This document shows positions 17,682 to 26,519 of a DNA stretch of 64,000 bases, one piece after another. The translations under genes were made by a program, and so were the position numbers. Under the pieces are notes generated by a model that had not been told where the DNA came from, searched no databases, and worked only from the letters and a program-made list of their open reading frames with translations. This stretch comes from UBA1858 sp964636225 (GTDB taxonomy: Bacteria; Pseudomonadota; Gammaproteobacteria; UBA4575), in assembly GCA_964636225.1 (NCBI GenBank), contig CAZWQM010000003.1:79810-143809 (forward strand), written 5' to 3'. Position 1 is the stretch's first letter, and the number at the start of each line of letters is the position of its first letter.

Positions 17682-18242
17682 ATGGTTAAGCTACTGATTA
17701 TAATATTATTTATTGCTTCCATTTTGGTTGCAGTCAGCCGCTATCTGCTAGGCGTGGAAGCCGATTACAACCGCCAGTTACTGCATTCTGCCGAGCCAGG
17801 TGATTACACACATCACTTCAAGGAATTTACCCTCACCTCGACCAATGCTACTGGATCGCCAGACTCCGTTATTTATTCCCCTAATACACGCGCCTCGGTT
17901 GCTGAACAGAAGACAGTGATGGACTCCCCTGAAATCACCATGTACCGTGAGCAGGAGAAGCCTATTAGGATTACAGCGGACTCAGCCGAAGTGTTTCACA
18001 GGAACAATATCACTGTGCTGAATAATAATGTCCATGTATCTATTCCAGACAGAAAAGATCATCCAATTGTTATGACCACCGAACAACTCACCTTTGATAA
18101 TGTCTCCCAAACGGCCAAAACCGAGCTTGCTGCGACTATTGTTAATGATAAAGGGGTCATGCATGGTACCGGAATGGAATTCAACCCCGTCACTCAACAA
18201 ATCAAATTTTTAAATAATGTACACGGCGTCTATGAACATTAA
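17682..18242 (+). CDS. lptC: LPS export protein, membrane-anchored periplasmic subunit
   Basis: A 186-residue protein with one N-terminal transmembrane helix (about residues 3-22) and a periplasmic OstA-like beta-jellyroll domain; the YTHHFKEFTLTSTNATG and PEITMYREQEKPIRITADSAEV segments fit LptC. It passes LPS from LptBFG to LptA. Its last codons overlap the start of lptA by 11 bases, so the two are translationally coupled. Sequence conservation is weak in this family, but context removes doubt. Confidence 0.9.
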   Translation: MVKLLIIILFIASILVAVSRYLLGVEADYNRQLLHSAEPGDYTHHFKEFTLTSTNATGSPDSVIYSPNTRASVAEQKTVMDSPEITMYREQEKPIRITADSAEVFHRNNITVLNNNVHVSIPDRKDHPIVMTTEQLTFDNVSQTAKTELAATIVNDKGVMHGTGMEFNPVTQQIKFLNNVHGVYEH

Positions 18243-18732
18243 ACTATTTTCTATTTTGCTACTGATCTTGCCCGCTGGCGTTAATAATGCTCTCGCACGT
18301 TCGGATGATTCAGAAAAACCCATACACATATCCGCGGACACAGCCGAGTTAAATGAAAAAACCGGCGTGAGTATTTATCGCGGTGATGTCAAGATGGTTC
18401 AGGGAACCACAATTTTGACAGGTGATGTAATAACCGTGTACACGGATAACAGTGAAGTTGAAAAAATGATTTCAGTGGGCGACCTGGCGACCTATCAGGA
18501 AACCACAGATGATGGTGACATTGTTTATGCAGAATCCGAAGAGATGATACACAATAGTGCCGAGAAAAAAATCGAGTTGTTTCGTCGTGGCAAGATTACC
18601 CAGGTGGGCAATGTGATTCGCAGTGACTATATTCTTTACCTCACCGAGCAGGGACTGATTGATACCGGCACCAAGAAAGACCGCATAGAAATAACCATCC
18701 AACCCCGGTCCAAAAACAATGCAGGCAAATAA
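18232..18732 (+). CDS. lptA: Periplasmic LPS-bridge protein
   Basis: A 166-residue secreted OstA-family protein. After a signal peptide (MNIKLFSILLLILPAGVNNALA) the domain begins with SEKPIHISADTAELNEKTGVSIYRGDVKMVQGTT, the typical LptA opening. It forms the periplasmic bridge carrying LPS from LptC to LptD. I chose the ATG at 18232, which overlaps the lptC stop and begins the signal peptide directly; an in-frame ATG at 18217 would add five residues. Its 3' end overlaps lptB by 14 bases. Confidence 0.92.
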   Translation: MNIKLFSILLLILPAGVNNALARSDDSEKPIHISADTAELNEKTGVSIYRGDVKMVQGTTILTGDVITVYTDNSEVEKMISVGDLATYQETTDDGDIVYAESEEMIHNSAEKKIELFRRGKITQVGNVIRSDYILYLTEQGLIDTGTKKDRIEITIQPRSKNNAGK

Positions 18733-19450
18733 TCGTTTGTGGGCAGAACAGCTCGCGAAAACATATAAAAAACGTCAGGTTGTGAAAAATGTTGACGTGC
18801 ATGTCAACAGCGGTGAAATCGTTGGCTTGCTGGGGCCAAATGGCGCAGGGAAAACAACTACCTTTTACATGATTGTAGGTCTGATACAAACTGATTCCGG
18901 CAGTATTCACTTAAATGATAATGATATTACCCGACTGCCCATGCATGCGCGCGCCCAACAAGGTGTCGGCTACCTACCTCAGGAAGCCTCCGTTTTTCGC
19001 GGATTGAGTGTGGAAGATAATATTCTTGCAGTATTACAGTTAAGAAAATTACGTAAACCTGTACAACGTGAAATATGTGATCGTTTATTACAGGACCTGC
19101 AAATAGAACACATCCGCCGCAGCAAAGGTTTCAGCCTGTCAGGTGGAGAACGGCGCCGCGTTGAAATCGCTCGCGCGCTAGCCATACAACCTCAATTTAT
19201 TCTTTTGGACGAACCCTTTGCAGGTGTTGATCCAATTTCCGTAATCGATATACAGCGTTTACTCAAACAACTCACTGAAAGGGGTATTGGTTTGTTAATC
19301 ACAGATCACAATGTTCGTGAAACACTGGGTATTTGTTCACGCGCCTATATTCTTAATCAGGGTCAGATTATCGCCGAAGGCACTCCAGATCATTTATTAA
19401 ACGACCAACAAGTTCGTGAAGTTTATCTTGGTTCAGAATTTAAGCTGTAA
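18719..19450 (+). CDS. lptB: LPS export ABC ATPase
   Basis: A 243-residue cytoplasmic ATPase powering LPS extraction with LptFG. Walker A GPNGAGKTTTFYM, Q-loop YLPQEASVFRGLSVEDN, signature LSGGERRRVEIARALA, Walker B FILLDEPFAGVDPISV and H-loop DHNVRETL are complete. The ATG at 18719 lies inside the end of lptA. The rpoN gene follows after 128 bases. Confidence 0.96.
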   Translation: MQANNRLWAEQLAKTYKKRQVVKNVDVHVNSGEIVGLLGPNGAGKTTTFYMIVGLIQTDSGSIHLNDNDITRLPMHARAQQGVGYLPQEASVFRGLSVEDNILAVLQLRKLRKPVQREICDRLLQDLQIEHIRRSKGFSLSGGERRRVEIARALAIQPQFILLDEPFAGVDPISVIDIQRLLKQLTERGIGLLITDHNVRETLGICSRAYILNQGQIIAEGTPDHLLNDQQVREVYLGSEFKL

Positions 19451-19578
19451 ATTATTCGTCGCGTACACTATTCATACACATTCGAATTAAATCTCCAACC
19501 CTATCTTTGCGCACTTCTCAAAGTGTTTTTTTTATGTAACTATCCTTGGAAGTAAGCAATATTTACGCCAATTTTTAG

Positions 19579-21039
19579 ATGCTTAAACCTTCCTTACAAT
19601 TGCGTGTAGGACAATCGCTGTCTATGACGCCTCAATTGCAGCATGCGATCAAGCTTCTGCAACTTTCTTCATTGGAGCTTCAACAGGAAATTCAGCAAAT
19701 TTTTGAAACCAATCCAATGCTTGAAAGGGACGAAGAGCCGGCATCAAATAATCAGGAAAGCACAGAAAAAAACGAAGATGTCCCAGCCTCATCCATGCCG
19801 GCAGAACAGGACATCACCACCACCAAAGATCAAATCTCTGACGAACTACCTATCGATAGCAACTGGGAAGACATATATCAGGCTTCAAATGTTTATAGTG
19901 AAACACCTCAAGAGCCTTCACGCGATGTCTACGAAAATGAGAGCGTTTCAGATAATTCCTTACAGGAACATCTTTTACAACAAATAAATCTAATCAATCT
20001 CAGCGATATCGACCGCGTGATTGCTATCACCATCATTGATGAAATCGACAATGACGGTTACTTGACTGACAGCATCGAAAATCTTCATACCGGCCTGGTC
20101 GAGACTTTCGAGGAACTAGAACAGGATGAAGTCGAAGCGGTACTGCATTTAATTCAGCATCTCGATCCAATTGGTACCGGAGCAAAAGATTTATCCGAGT
20201 GTCTGGGAATACAACTGCGTATATTGTCTCCGGAGACGCCGCATCTGAAGAATGCCATTGAGATTGTTGATAATTACATCGAAGCATTAGGCAGTCGTAA
20301 TACCAAGCTAATTCGACGCCGCATGGATCTGACGGAAGAAGAGCTCAATGCGACAATTGCACTTATTCAGTCCCTTAACCCAAGACCTGGTGCACAAGTT
20401 TCCAATAACAGCACAGAATATATTGTACCGGATGTTTCTGTAGTCAAACGGGGAAACACCTGGCGCGTTGAATTAAATGCCGAGACAGCGCCAAAACTTC
20501 GTATTAATAATACTTATGCGGACCTGATAAAACGCGCTGATAGCAGTGCGGATAAAAATTATATGCGCACCCAGCTTCAGGAGGCGCGCTGGTTTATCAA
20601 GAGTCTGCACAGCCGCAACGAGACACTACTGCGAGTGGCCACTTCCATCATCGAACATCAACGTAAATTCCTGGAGTATGGTCCTGAAGCCATGAAGCCA
20701 CTGGTATTGCGGGATATCGCGGAAGTACTGGCATTGCACGAATCCACTGTTTCGCGCCTAACCACCAATAAATATATGCATACTCCAAGAGGGATTTTTG
20801 AGTTTAAATACTTTTTTTCCAGTCACGTCGGTACCTCAGATGGCGGTGTCTGCTCTGCCACGGCAATACGAGCCATGATCAAAAAGCTGATTGACGAGGA
20901 AGATAGCGCGAAGCCATTGAGTGACAGTAAAATCGCCCAATTATTAGACGAAAAAGGGATAAATGTCGCTCGTCGCACGGTAGCAAAATACCGCGAGGCT
21001 CTATCAATCCCGCCCTCAAATGAACGCAAACAGCTGTAA
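19579..21039 (+). CDS. rpoN: RNA polymerase sigma-54 factor
   Basis: A 486-residue sigma-54. Region I is the glutamine/leucine-rich N-terminus (SLQLRVGQSLSMTPQLQHAIKLLQLSSLELQQEIQ); region II is acidic (about residues 50-130); the core-binding domain follows; a helix-turn-helix lies near ALHESTVSRLTTNKYMHTPRG; and the C-terminal RpoN box reads ARRTVAKYRE. It directs transcription from -24/-12 promoters activated by enhancer-binding proteins. It is followed by hpf and ptsN, the standard order that links sigma-54 with the nitrogen PTS. Confidence 0.97.
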   Translation: MLKPSLQLRVGQSLSMTPQLQHAIKLLQLSSLELQQEIQQIFETNPMLERDEEPASNNQESTEKNEDVPASSMPAEQDITTTKDQISDELPIDSNWEDIYQASNVYSETPQEPSRDVYENESVSDNSLQEHLLQQINLINLSDIDRVIAITIIDEIDNDGYLTDSIENLHTGLVETFEELEQDEVEAVLHLIQHLDPIGTGAKDLSECLGIQLRILSPETPHLKNAIEIVDNYIEALGSRNTKLIRRRMDLTEEELNATIALIQSLNPRPGAQVSNNSTEYIVPDVSVVKRGNTWRVELNAETAPKLRINNTYADLIKRADSSADKNYMRTQLQEARWFIKSLHSRNETLLRVATSIIEHQRKFLEYGPEAMKPLVLRDIAEVLALHESTVSRLTTNKYMHTPRGIFEFKYFFSSHVGTSDGGVCSATAIRAMIKKLIDEEDSAKPLSDSKIAQLLDEKGINVARRTVAKYREALSIPPSNERKQL

Positions 21040-21262
21040 CATCCTATAATTTGAATAGATCAGGCAAAATTCCCACCCGCAAGACAGTCTAAATAATCGA
21101 CTTTGTCCACATATTACAGCCACTGGTTGCGCTATGATTGAGTCAGAACTACACTTAAGTTGGTGTTCGTAACCGCTGGAAAAAAGCAACTGGAATTGCT
21201 CGCAGAAGGGGGTTATAAAGTAGTTGAGAAACACCTTAAAGCCACAATTCACGGAGGGATAA

Positions 21263-21583
21263 ATGCAAATAGAATTAACAGGGCATCACCTTGATATAAC
21301 TCCCGCAATAAGAAATTTCGTTAATGAAAAGTTCAAACGTCTGGAAAGGCACTTCGATCACGTCATCAACACACACGTAGTACTCACAGTAGAAAAGCTT
21401 CGACATCAGGCAGAAGCATCAATGCTGGTCAGCCGAAACAAGATTTTTGCCAATGCCACAGCAGACGATATGTATGTGGCCATTGATGAGCTTATCGACA
21501 AGCTTGACCGCCAGATTGTCAAGCATAAAGAAAAAATCAAAGATCATCACAATCAAGAAGGCACCCACAGAAATCTTGTCTAG
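21263..21583 (+). CDS. hpf: Ribosome hibernation promoting factor, short form
   Basis: A 106-residue protein of the HPF/YfiA family. MQIELTGHHLDITPAIRNFVNEKFKRLERHFDHV and the C-terminal DMYVAIDELIDKLDRQIVKHKEK are typical. It binds the 30S subunit in starved cells and promotes 100S ribosome dimers; it lacks the extra domain of long HPF. A strong Shine-Dalgarno (GGAGGG at 21254-21259) precedes the ATG. It lies 223 bases after rpoN, leaving room for its own promoter. Confidence 0.95.
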   Translation: MQIELTGHHLDITPAIRNFVNEKFKRLERHFDHVINTHVVLTVEKLRHQAEASMLVSRNKIFANATADDMYVAIDELIDKLDRQIVKHKEKIKDHHNQEGTHRNLV

Positions 21584-21607
21584 CGGTACCGAATATTAAT
21601 TAACACC

Positions 21608-22084
21608 ATGGAAAACGTTTCACTCGCTCGCTATCTTGACGCCAGTCGCGTGCTGCTGCTACAGGAAATTAGCAGTAAGAAGCGAGTATTTGAGTTGCTT
21701 GGAGAATTGCTTGCCAAAAAGCTTGAGAGTATCCATGCAAGTCAAGTGAGCGCGGGCCTTCAAGCGCGCGAGCGTCTGGGCACCACCGCTTTAGGTGAAG
21801 GCGTTGCTATTCCTCACTGCCGTATGGATAACATCAGTGAAATACGTAGCGCGGTGATTAAACTTGTGCAACCAGTAGATTTTGATGCGCCGGATGATCA
21901 GAAAGTCTCTATTTTCTACGCACTTCTGGTCCCTAGTGAAGCCACTGACGAACACTTAAAAACTCTCGCCTCTCTTGCCGAATTCTTATCCGATCAGGAA
22001 AACCGCAGCAAACTTCGAAACTGCACCACCTCAGAACAATTACTGAATATATTTGCTGAAACTTCAGACAAGCATGCTGCATAA
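21608..22084 (+). CDS. ptsN: Nitrogen-regulatory PTS EIIA protein
   Basis: A 158-residue EIIA-Ntr. The phosphorylated histidine is in GVAIPHCRM (about residues 63-71), within the TTALGEGVAIPHCRMDNI block; LVPSEATDEHLKTLASLAEFL is the other conserved patch. It receives phosphate from the HPr-like protein and acts as a regulator (potassium transport, phosphate and stress circuits in relatives) rather than in sugar uptake. It lies 24 bases after hpf. Confidence 0.95.
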   Translation: MENVSLARYLDASRVLLLQEISSKKRVFELLGELLAKKLESIHASQVSAGLQARERLGTTALGEGVAIPHCRMDNISEIRSAVIKLVQPVDFDAPDDQKVSIFYALLVPSEATDEHLKTLASLAEFLSDQENRSKLRNCTTSEQLLNIFAETSDKHAA

Positions 22085-22138
22085 TACTGGCTTTGAATTG
22101 TCAGTACGCTCGCATATTCACAGCGCAATTATTTAAAC

Positions 22139-23083
22139 ATGCCAGAAAATACCACGCCTCAGTCGATTCTTGATGCACTTAGCAAGGAGCTGGAGCTATC
22201 CATCTGGTATGGAGAACAATATTTAAACCACCCTTTTTCCCACCACAGCTTCAGTGATGATTCAGCCACTCTGGTAGGTTATTTCAATTTGATTCATTCC
22301 AGCCAGGCACAGGTGCTGGGAAAAGTTGAATCCAAATATCTGGAATCCCTTAACCAGGACGACAGGCATAAAGCCTATAAAAGACTATTTGGCTCAGATA
22401 CCGTCGCCATCTTTTTCACTGATGGCCTGATGCCGCCATTAGAATTAAAAACCTATGCGGATGAACACAAATCACCGATCTTCTGCTCCGATCTTTCTTC
22501 CACTGAAATTATTACTCATTTGCGTTATTTTCTATCACGTGCCTTAGCTGACAAAGTTATTTTGCATGGCGTTTTTATGGAGGTGAGCAGTCTGGGTGTC
22601 CTGCTGACAGGTGAAAGCGGTCTGGGTAAAAGCGAACTGGCGCTTGAACTGGTAACGCGTGGCCACCGACTGATTGCAGATGATGCGCCTGAGTTTATGC
22701 GTATAGCGCCCGACATTATCATGGGCTCTTGCCCTTCCATACTTAGGGACTTCCTCGAAGTACGTGGACTGGGCGTACTGGATATTCGTGAAATGTACGG
22801 TGACAGCGCGATTAAATTCAGTAAATATTTACGTCTGATCATCCACCTTACGGCTATGCAATCGATTCCAAAATCGGAAGACAGACTGGCCAATCCACAG
22901 TTGACCAAAAATGTATTGGGGTTGGAAATTCCAGTGATACGCTTGCCGGTCGCTGCGGGCCGTAACCTGGCAGTCATGGCCGAAGCAGCGGTGCGAAATC
23001 ACTTGTTGATGCAGAAAGGCTACAATGCTGCAGATAACTTTGTTGGACGTCAGCAGCAATTCATTCAGCAGGACTCTGCATGA
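22139..23083 (+). CDS. hprK: HPr kinase/phosphorylase
   Basis: A 314-residue bifunctional enzyme that phosphorylates and dephosphorylates a serine on HPr. The Walker A loop GESGLGKSELALEL (from about residue 158), the RLIADDAPEF segment and the family signature FLEVRGLGVLDIREMYG are clear. HprK is best known in Firmicutes and in many alpha-, beta- and some gammaproteobacteria, where it accompanies a regulatory PTS. Its TGA stop overlaps the rapZ ATG by four bases (ATGA), so it is coupled to rapZ. Confidence 0.95.
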   Translation: MPENTTPQSILDALSKELELSIWYGEQYLNHPFSHHSFSDDSATLVGYFNLIHSSQAQVLGKVESKYLESLNQDDRHKAYKRLFGSDTVAIFFTDGLMPPLELKTYADEHKSPIFCSDLSSTEIITHLRYFLSRALADKVILHGVFMEVSSLGVLLTGESGLGKSELALELVTRGHRLIADDAPEFMRIAPDIIMGSCPSILRDFLEVRGLGVLDIREMYGDSAIKFSKYLRLIIHLTAMQSIPKSEDRLANPQLTKNVLGLEIPVIRLPVAAGRNLAVMAEAAVRNHLLMQKGYNAADNFVGRQQQFIQQDSA

Positions 23084-23940
23084 GAATTCTGATTATCACT
23101 GGTCTTTCTGGCTCAGGTAAATCCGTCGCACTAAACACTCTGGAAGACGATGATTTCTACTGCGTCGACAACTTACCTGTATCACTGTTACCTACTTTTA
23201 TTAAACAGTGCTTGCAGGAGGAAAAACCTTATCACGAAAAAATCGCAGTCGGAATTGACTCGCGTGCCGGCAGTGAAAGTATCGATAATCTAATCCGTCT
23301 GGTACAACAATTTAAACAAGACAACATACCCATTGAAGTGCTGTTTTTCAGCGCTGAAATTAACACTCTGATTAAACGCTTTAGCGAAACCCGACGCAAA
23401 CATCCGCTAACTACCAAGGCTATTCCATTAATCACTGCCATTCATTTGGAAAAGGAATTACTCAGTAAAATAGCCGATTATGCCGACCTCAATATTGACA
23501 CCACCAAAACCAATGTCCGACAGCTGCGTAAATTAGTCAACCAGGTAGTCATTAAAAAATCCACTACCGGCCTGACCATCGTTCTGCAATCCTTTGGTTT
23601 TAAACACGGAATCCCAAGCGACTCAGACTTTATGTTTGATGTACGTTGTCTGCCTAACCCTTACTGGCAACCCAATCTTCGCAACCTTTCCGGAAAAGAC
23701 ACGGCCGTGATGAACTATCTGGGCTCATGCAGCGAAGTGGATAACATGATTCAATCCATTATTGAGTTTATGCAAAAATGGATCCCTTTATTTGAAGAAG
23801 AAAACCGAAGCTACCTGACATTATCCATCGGTTGCACAGGAGGGCATCACCGCTCCGTTTATTGCGTGAATCAAATTGCCCATCAGCTGGGCAAACTCAT
23901 GCAACAACCGATAACAGTAAGACACAGAGAATTTGAGTAA
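23080..23940 (+). CDS. rapZ: RNase adapter protein RapZ
   Basis: A 286-residue P-loop protein with Walker A GLSGSGKSVAL at residues 8-18 and the strongly conserved C-terminal SIGCTGGHHRSVY. In enterobacteria RapZ senses glucosamine 6-phosphate and targets the small RNA GlmZ to RNase E; whether GlmY/GlmZ exist here cannot be judged from the window. It overlaps hprK by 4 bases and is followed by the EIIA-Man gene. Confidence 0.95.
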   Translation: MRILIITGLSGSGKSVALNTLEDDDFYCVDNLPVSLLPTFIKQCLQEEKPYHEKIAVGIDSRAGSESIDNLIRLVQQFKQDNIPIEVLFFSAEINTLIKRFSETRRKHPLTTKAIPLITAIHLEKELLSKIADYADLNIDTTKTNVRQLRKLVNQVVIKKSTTGLTIVLQSFGFKHGIPSDSDFMFDVRCLPNPYWQPNLRNLSGKDTAVMNYLGSCSEVDNMIQSIIEFMQKWIPLFEEENRSYLTLSIGCTGGHHRSVYCVNQIAHQLGKLMQQPITVRHREFE

Positions 23941-23946
23941 ATCATC

Positions 23947-24345
23947 ATGCCAGTAGGAATACTTATCGTTACACATGGGGACATTGGTGAAGAGTTGCTT
24001 GCAACCGCACGCTCCACGCTGGGTGGTACACTTCCATTAAAGTGTAGAGCCCTATCAGTATCACCCAATTGTTGTCCTGATGCACAACATAAAAAAGCCA
24101 GAACCATGCTTGATTCGGTTAATGATGGCAGCGGCGTACTGATTCTTACAGATATGTATGGATCCACCCCAAGCAATATTGCTAACAGCTTTGAAGCAGA
24201 TAAAGATGTTGAAATTGTAGCGGGTGTTAATTTACCCATGTTTATACGCGCACTCAATTATCCCGATTTGAGCTTGTCAGAATTGACGGAGAAAGCATTA
24301 TCGGGGGGGCGCGAAGGTGTCATTTTATGCGAACAGAAAAAGTGA
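23947..24345 (+). CDS. PTS EIIA component, mannose-family type
   Basis: A 132-residue EIIA of the Man/fructose-fold family. The phosphoacceptor histidine is in IVTHGDIGEELL (His10), and the LILTDMYGSTPSNIAN segment marks the second conserved loop. There is no EIIB, EIIC or EIID gene nearby, so it is probably regulatory, not a transporter part. It lies between rapZ (6 bases) and the HPr gene (6 bases). Confidence 0.9.
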   Translation: MPVGILIVTHGDIGEELLATARSTLGGTLPLKCRALSVSPNCCPDAQHKKARTMLDSVNDGSGVLILTDMYGSTPSNIANSFEADKDVEIVAGVNLPMFIRALNYPDLSLSELTEKALSGGREGVILCEQKK

Positions 24346-24351
24346 AATTGA

Positions 24352-24621
24352 ATGATTGAAGATCAGGCGATAATCTGTAACAAGCTCGGATTACATGCTC
24401 GAGCCGCGGCAAAATTTGTGGCCACAGCCAGTGCGTTTGAATCTGAAATTGAAATAGAAAAAGACAGCAAACGCGTTAACGGCAAAAGCATTATGGGCGT
24501 CATGATGCTGGCGGCTAGCAAGGGAACCCAAATCAAATTATACATCGATGGCGCAGATGCCGAAGATGCAATGGTCAAATTACAGCAGCTTATTGCAAAC
24601 CGTTTTGGTGAAGACGAATAA
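24352..24621 (+). CDS. HPr-family phosphocarrier protein
   Basis: An 89-residue HPr. The histidine phosphorylated by EI is in NKLGLHARAAAKF (His15), and the regulatory serine region is NGKSIMGVMML (Ser46 area), the expected HprK target. It could be named ptsH or ptsO/npr; the sequence and the adjacent EI, EIIA-Man, hprK and ptsN suggest one HPr serving a regulatory chain. It is followed after 16 bases by the EI gene. Confidence 0.93.
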   Translation: MIEDQAIICNKLGLHARAAAKFVATASAFESEIEIEKDSKRVNGKSIMGVMMLAASKGTQIKLYIDGADAEDAMVKLQQLIANRFGEDE

Positions 24622-24637
24622 CAACATATAGGAAGTC

Positions 24638-26371
24638 ATGGCATTAATTATAAGTGGATTAGGCGTATCAAGAGGCATTGCCATTGGCAATGTGCATTTA
24701 CTGCTGAGAAGTTCTCTTGAAGTATATGAACGCACTCTACATTCAGATGAAATAAGTGCCGAAGTAAAACGCTTCAAATATGCCGTCGACAGGGCCAGTA
24801 AAGAATTACATAAGATACAAAATTCCATTCCCGAAGAAGCCCCGAAAGAAATAGCTTCATTTATAGAGTCACATTTATTGATGCTTAAGGATTCCATGCT
24901 ATCCAAAGCACCAATAGATATCATCAAAGAAGTTTACTGTAACGCTGAATGGGCGCTAAAGCTTCAACGTGACAAACTGGTTGCCGTATTTGAGCAAATG
25001 GAAGATGAATATTTGCAAACACGCCAGAATGATATTGATCATGTCATTAATCTGATTCAGAAAATGTTATTTGACCAGCAATACGAGGTCGAAAAAGAAA
25101 TCCAGACGTTACGTGGCTCTATTATTGTTGCGGATGATTTAACGCCAGCCGACACAGTGGTATTGCAACATCAAAACATTGCTGGGTTTGTCACTGAACT
25201 GGGAGGACCTCTCTCTCATACCGCTATTATTGCGCGCAGTCTGGGTATTCCTGCGATTGTTGGTATGCAGGATGCACGCTTGTTGCTCAAGGAAAATGAA
25301 CAAATCATCATTGATGGCACAGAAGGTATGGTACTAGCTGGCGTCGATGATAAAACAATTAAAGAATATAAAGATAAGCAAAAAGAAGAAAAAGTAGAAC
25401 GCCGCAAGCTGGAATCACTGCGTGATGTCAAAGCTAAAACCAAAGACGGGATCGAAATAAATTTACAAGCCAATATTGAGCTCATTGATGACGTCAAAGC
25501 ACTCAAGCAAAGTGGTGCTCAGGGAGTCGGCCTGTACAGAACTGAATTTCTTTACATTGACCGTGAAAAACCCGCCTCAGAAGCTGAGCAGCTCAACGCT
25601 TATAAAAAAGTAATCCGCGCGCTTAAAGGAAAGTCTGTCACCATTCGCACACTGGATTTAGGAGCAGAAAAAGAATTTGATCCAAAATACAAAGGTCCGC
25701 TTGTACAGAATCCGGCACTTGGATTACGTGGCCTTAGACGCTCACTTAAAGATACTGAGCTGTTTAAACTTCAGCTACGCGCAATCTTGCGCGCTTCCGT
25801 AATTGGACCAGTACGAGTAATGTTCCCCATGATTACCAGCCATGAAGAATTAATGATGGCGTTATCCGTGCTGGATCAGGCCAAACGTGAATTAAAAGAA
25901 GAAGATAAGGAATTTGATAACGAGATTCCTATTGGCATTATGATAGAAGTCCCCGCAGCCGCACTGGTTGCCACACGCTTTGCCAAACAGCTGGACTTTC
26001 TGTCCATTGGAACCAACGACTTAATACAATATACACTGGCAATTGACCGTATTGACGAATCGGTCAACTACTTGTACGACCCGTTACACCCGGCTGTGCT
26101 TAAACTTATTCAATTGACCTTACAAGCCGGTCGACAGGCAAAAATTCCTGTCTCCATGTGCGGGGAAATGGCTGGAGACCCTCGCTACACACGCTTGTTA
26201 CTGGGTATAGGGTTAAGGGATTTCAGCGCCCATCCGGCCACGGTGCTGGAAGTGAAGTCGATTATTAATTCCAGTTCGGTCAAAAAGCTGGAGCCTATGT
26301 GTAAAAAAATACTTAGCGCCTCCACACGACCGGATAAAATTCACGAACTAATAGATCAGCTAAATGCATAG
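24638..26371 (+). CDS. ptsI: Phosphoenolpyruvate-protein phosphotransferase (PTS enzyme I)
   Basis: A 577-residue enzyme I that takes phosphate from PEP and passes it to HPr. The phospho-histidine domain is visible in GGPLSHTAIIARSLGIPA, and the PEP-binding barrel shows GVGLYRTEFLYID, FPMI and the terminal SMCGEMAGDP. It lacks the N-terminal GAF domain of PtsP, so it is the standard-length EI. The gene closes the run hprK-rapZ-EIIA-HPr-EI. Confidence 0.94.
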   Translation: MALIISGLGVSRGIAIGNVHLLLRSSLEVYERTLHSDEISAEVKRFKYAVDRASKELHKIQNSIPEEAPKEIASFIESHLLMLKDSMLSKAPIDIIKEVYCNAEWALKLQRDKLVAVFEQMEDEYLQTRQNDIDHVINLIQKMLFDQQYEVEKEIQTLRGSIIVADDLTPADTVVLQHQNIAGFVTELGGPLSHTAIIARSLGIPAIVGMQDARLLLKENEQIIIDGTEGMVLAGVDDKTIKEYKDKQKEEKVERRKLESLRDVKAKTKDGIEINLQANIELIDDVKALKQSGAQGVGLYRTEFLYIDREKPASEAEQLNAYKKVIRALKGKSVTIRTLDLGAEKEFDPKYKGPLVQNPALGLRGLRRSLKDTELFKLQLRAILRASVIGPVRVMFPMITSHEELMMALSVLDQAKRELKEEDKEFDNEIPIGIMIEVPAAALVATRFAKQLDFLSIGTNDLIQYTLAIDRIDESVNYLYDPLHPAVLKLIQLTLQAGRQAKIPVSMCGEMAGDPRYTRLLLGIGLRDFSAHPATVLEVKSIINSSSVKKLEPMCKKILSASTRPDKIHELIDQLNA

Positions 26372-26450
26372 ACTTATCGGCATTGTGCATCATGAAATTA
26401 TATTCATACCGGTTTGTTTAATCTTTACACTGAAATTTTAAAAACCTTTT

Positions 26451-26478
26451 TTGCATTCGCCTAACGAACGGGTACACT
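26451..26478 (+). promoter_or_regulatory. Candidate sigma-70 promoter of mgtE
   Basis: TTGCAT at 26451-26456 and TACACT at 26473-26478 are separated by 16 bases, in the 148-base gap between the EI gene and mgtE and 42 bases before the mgtE ATG. No Mg-sensing M-box structure was recognised in the short leader. The call rests on motif match only. Confidence 0.4.
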
Positions 26479-26519
26479 TGATTGACGCTATGCATTCATA
26501 GCCAAGTAAAGGACCCGTA

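Noticed and set aside
26372..26519. Mg-sensing riboswitch (M-box) before mgtE
   Set aside because: The 148-base region is too short once the predicted promoter at 26451-26478 is considered, and no conserved M-box elements were recognised.
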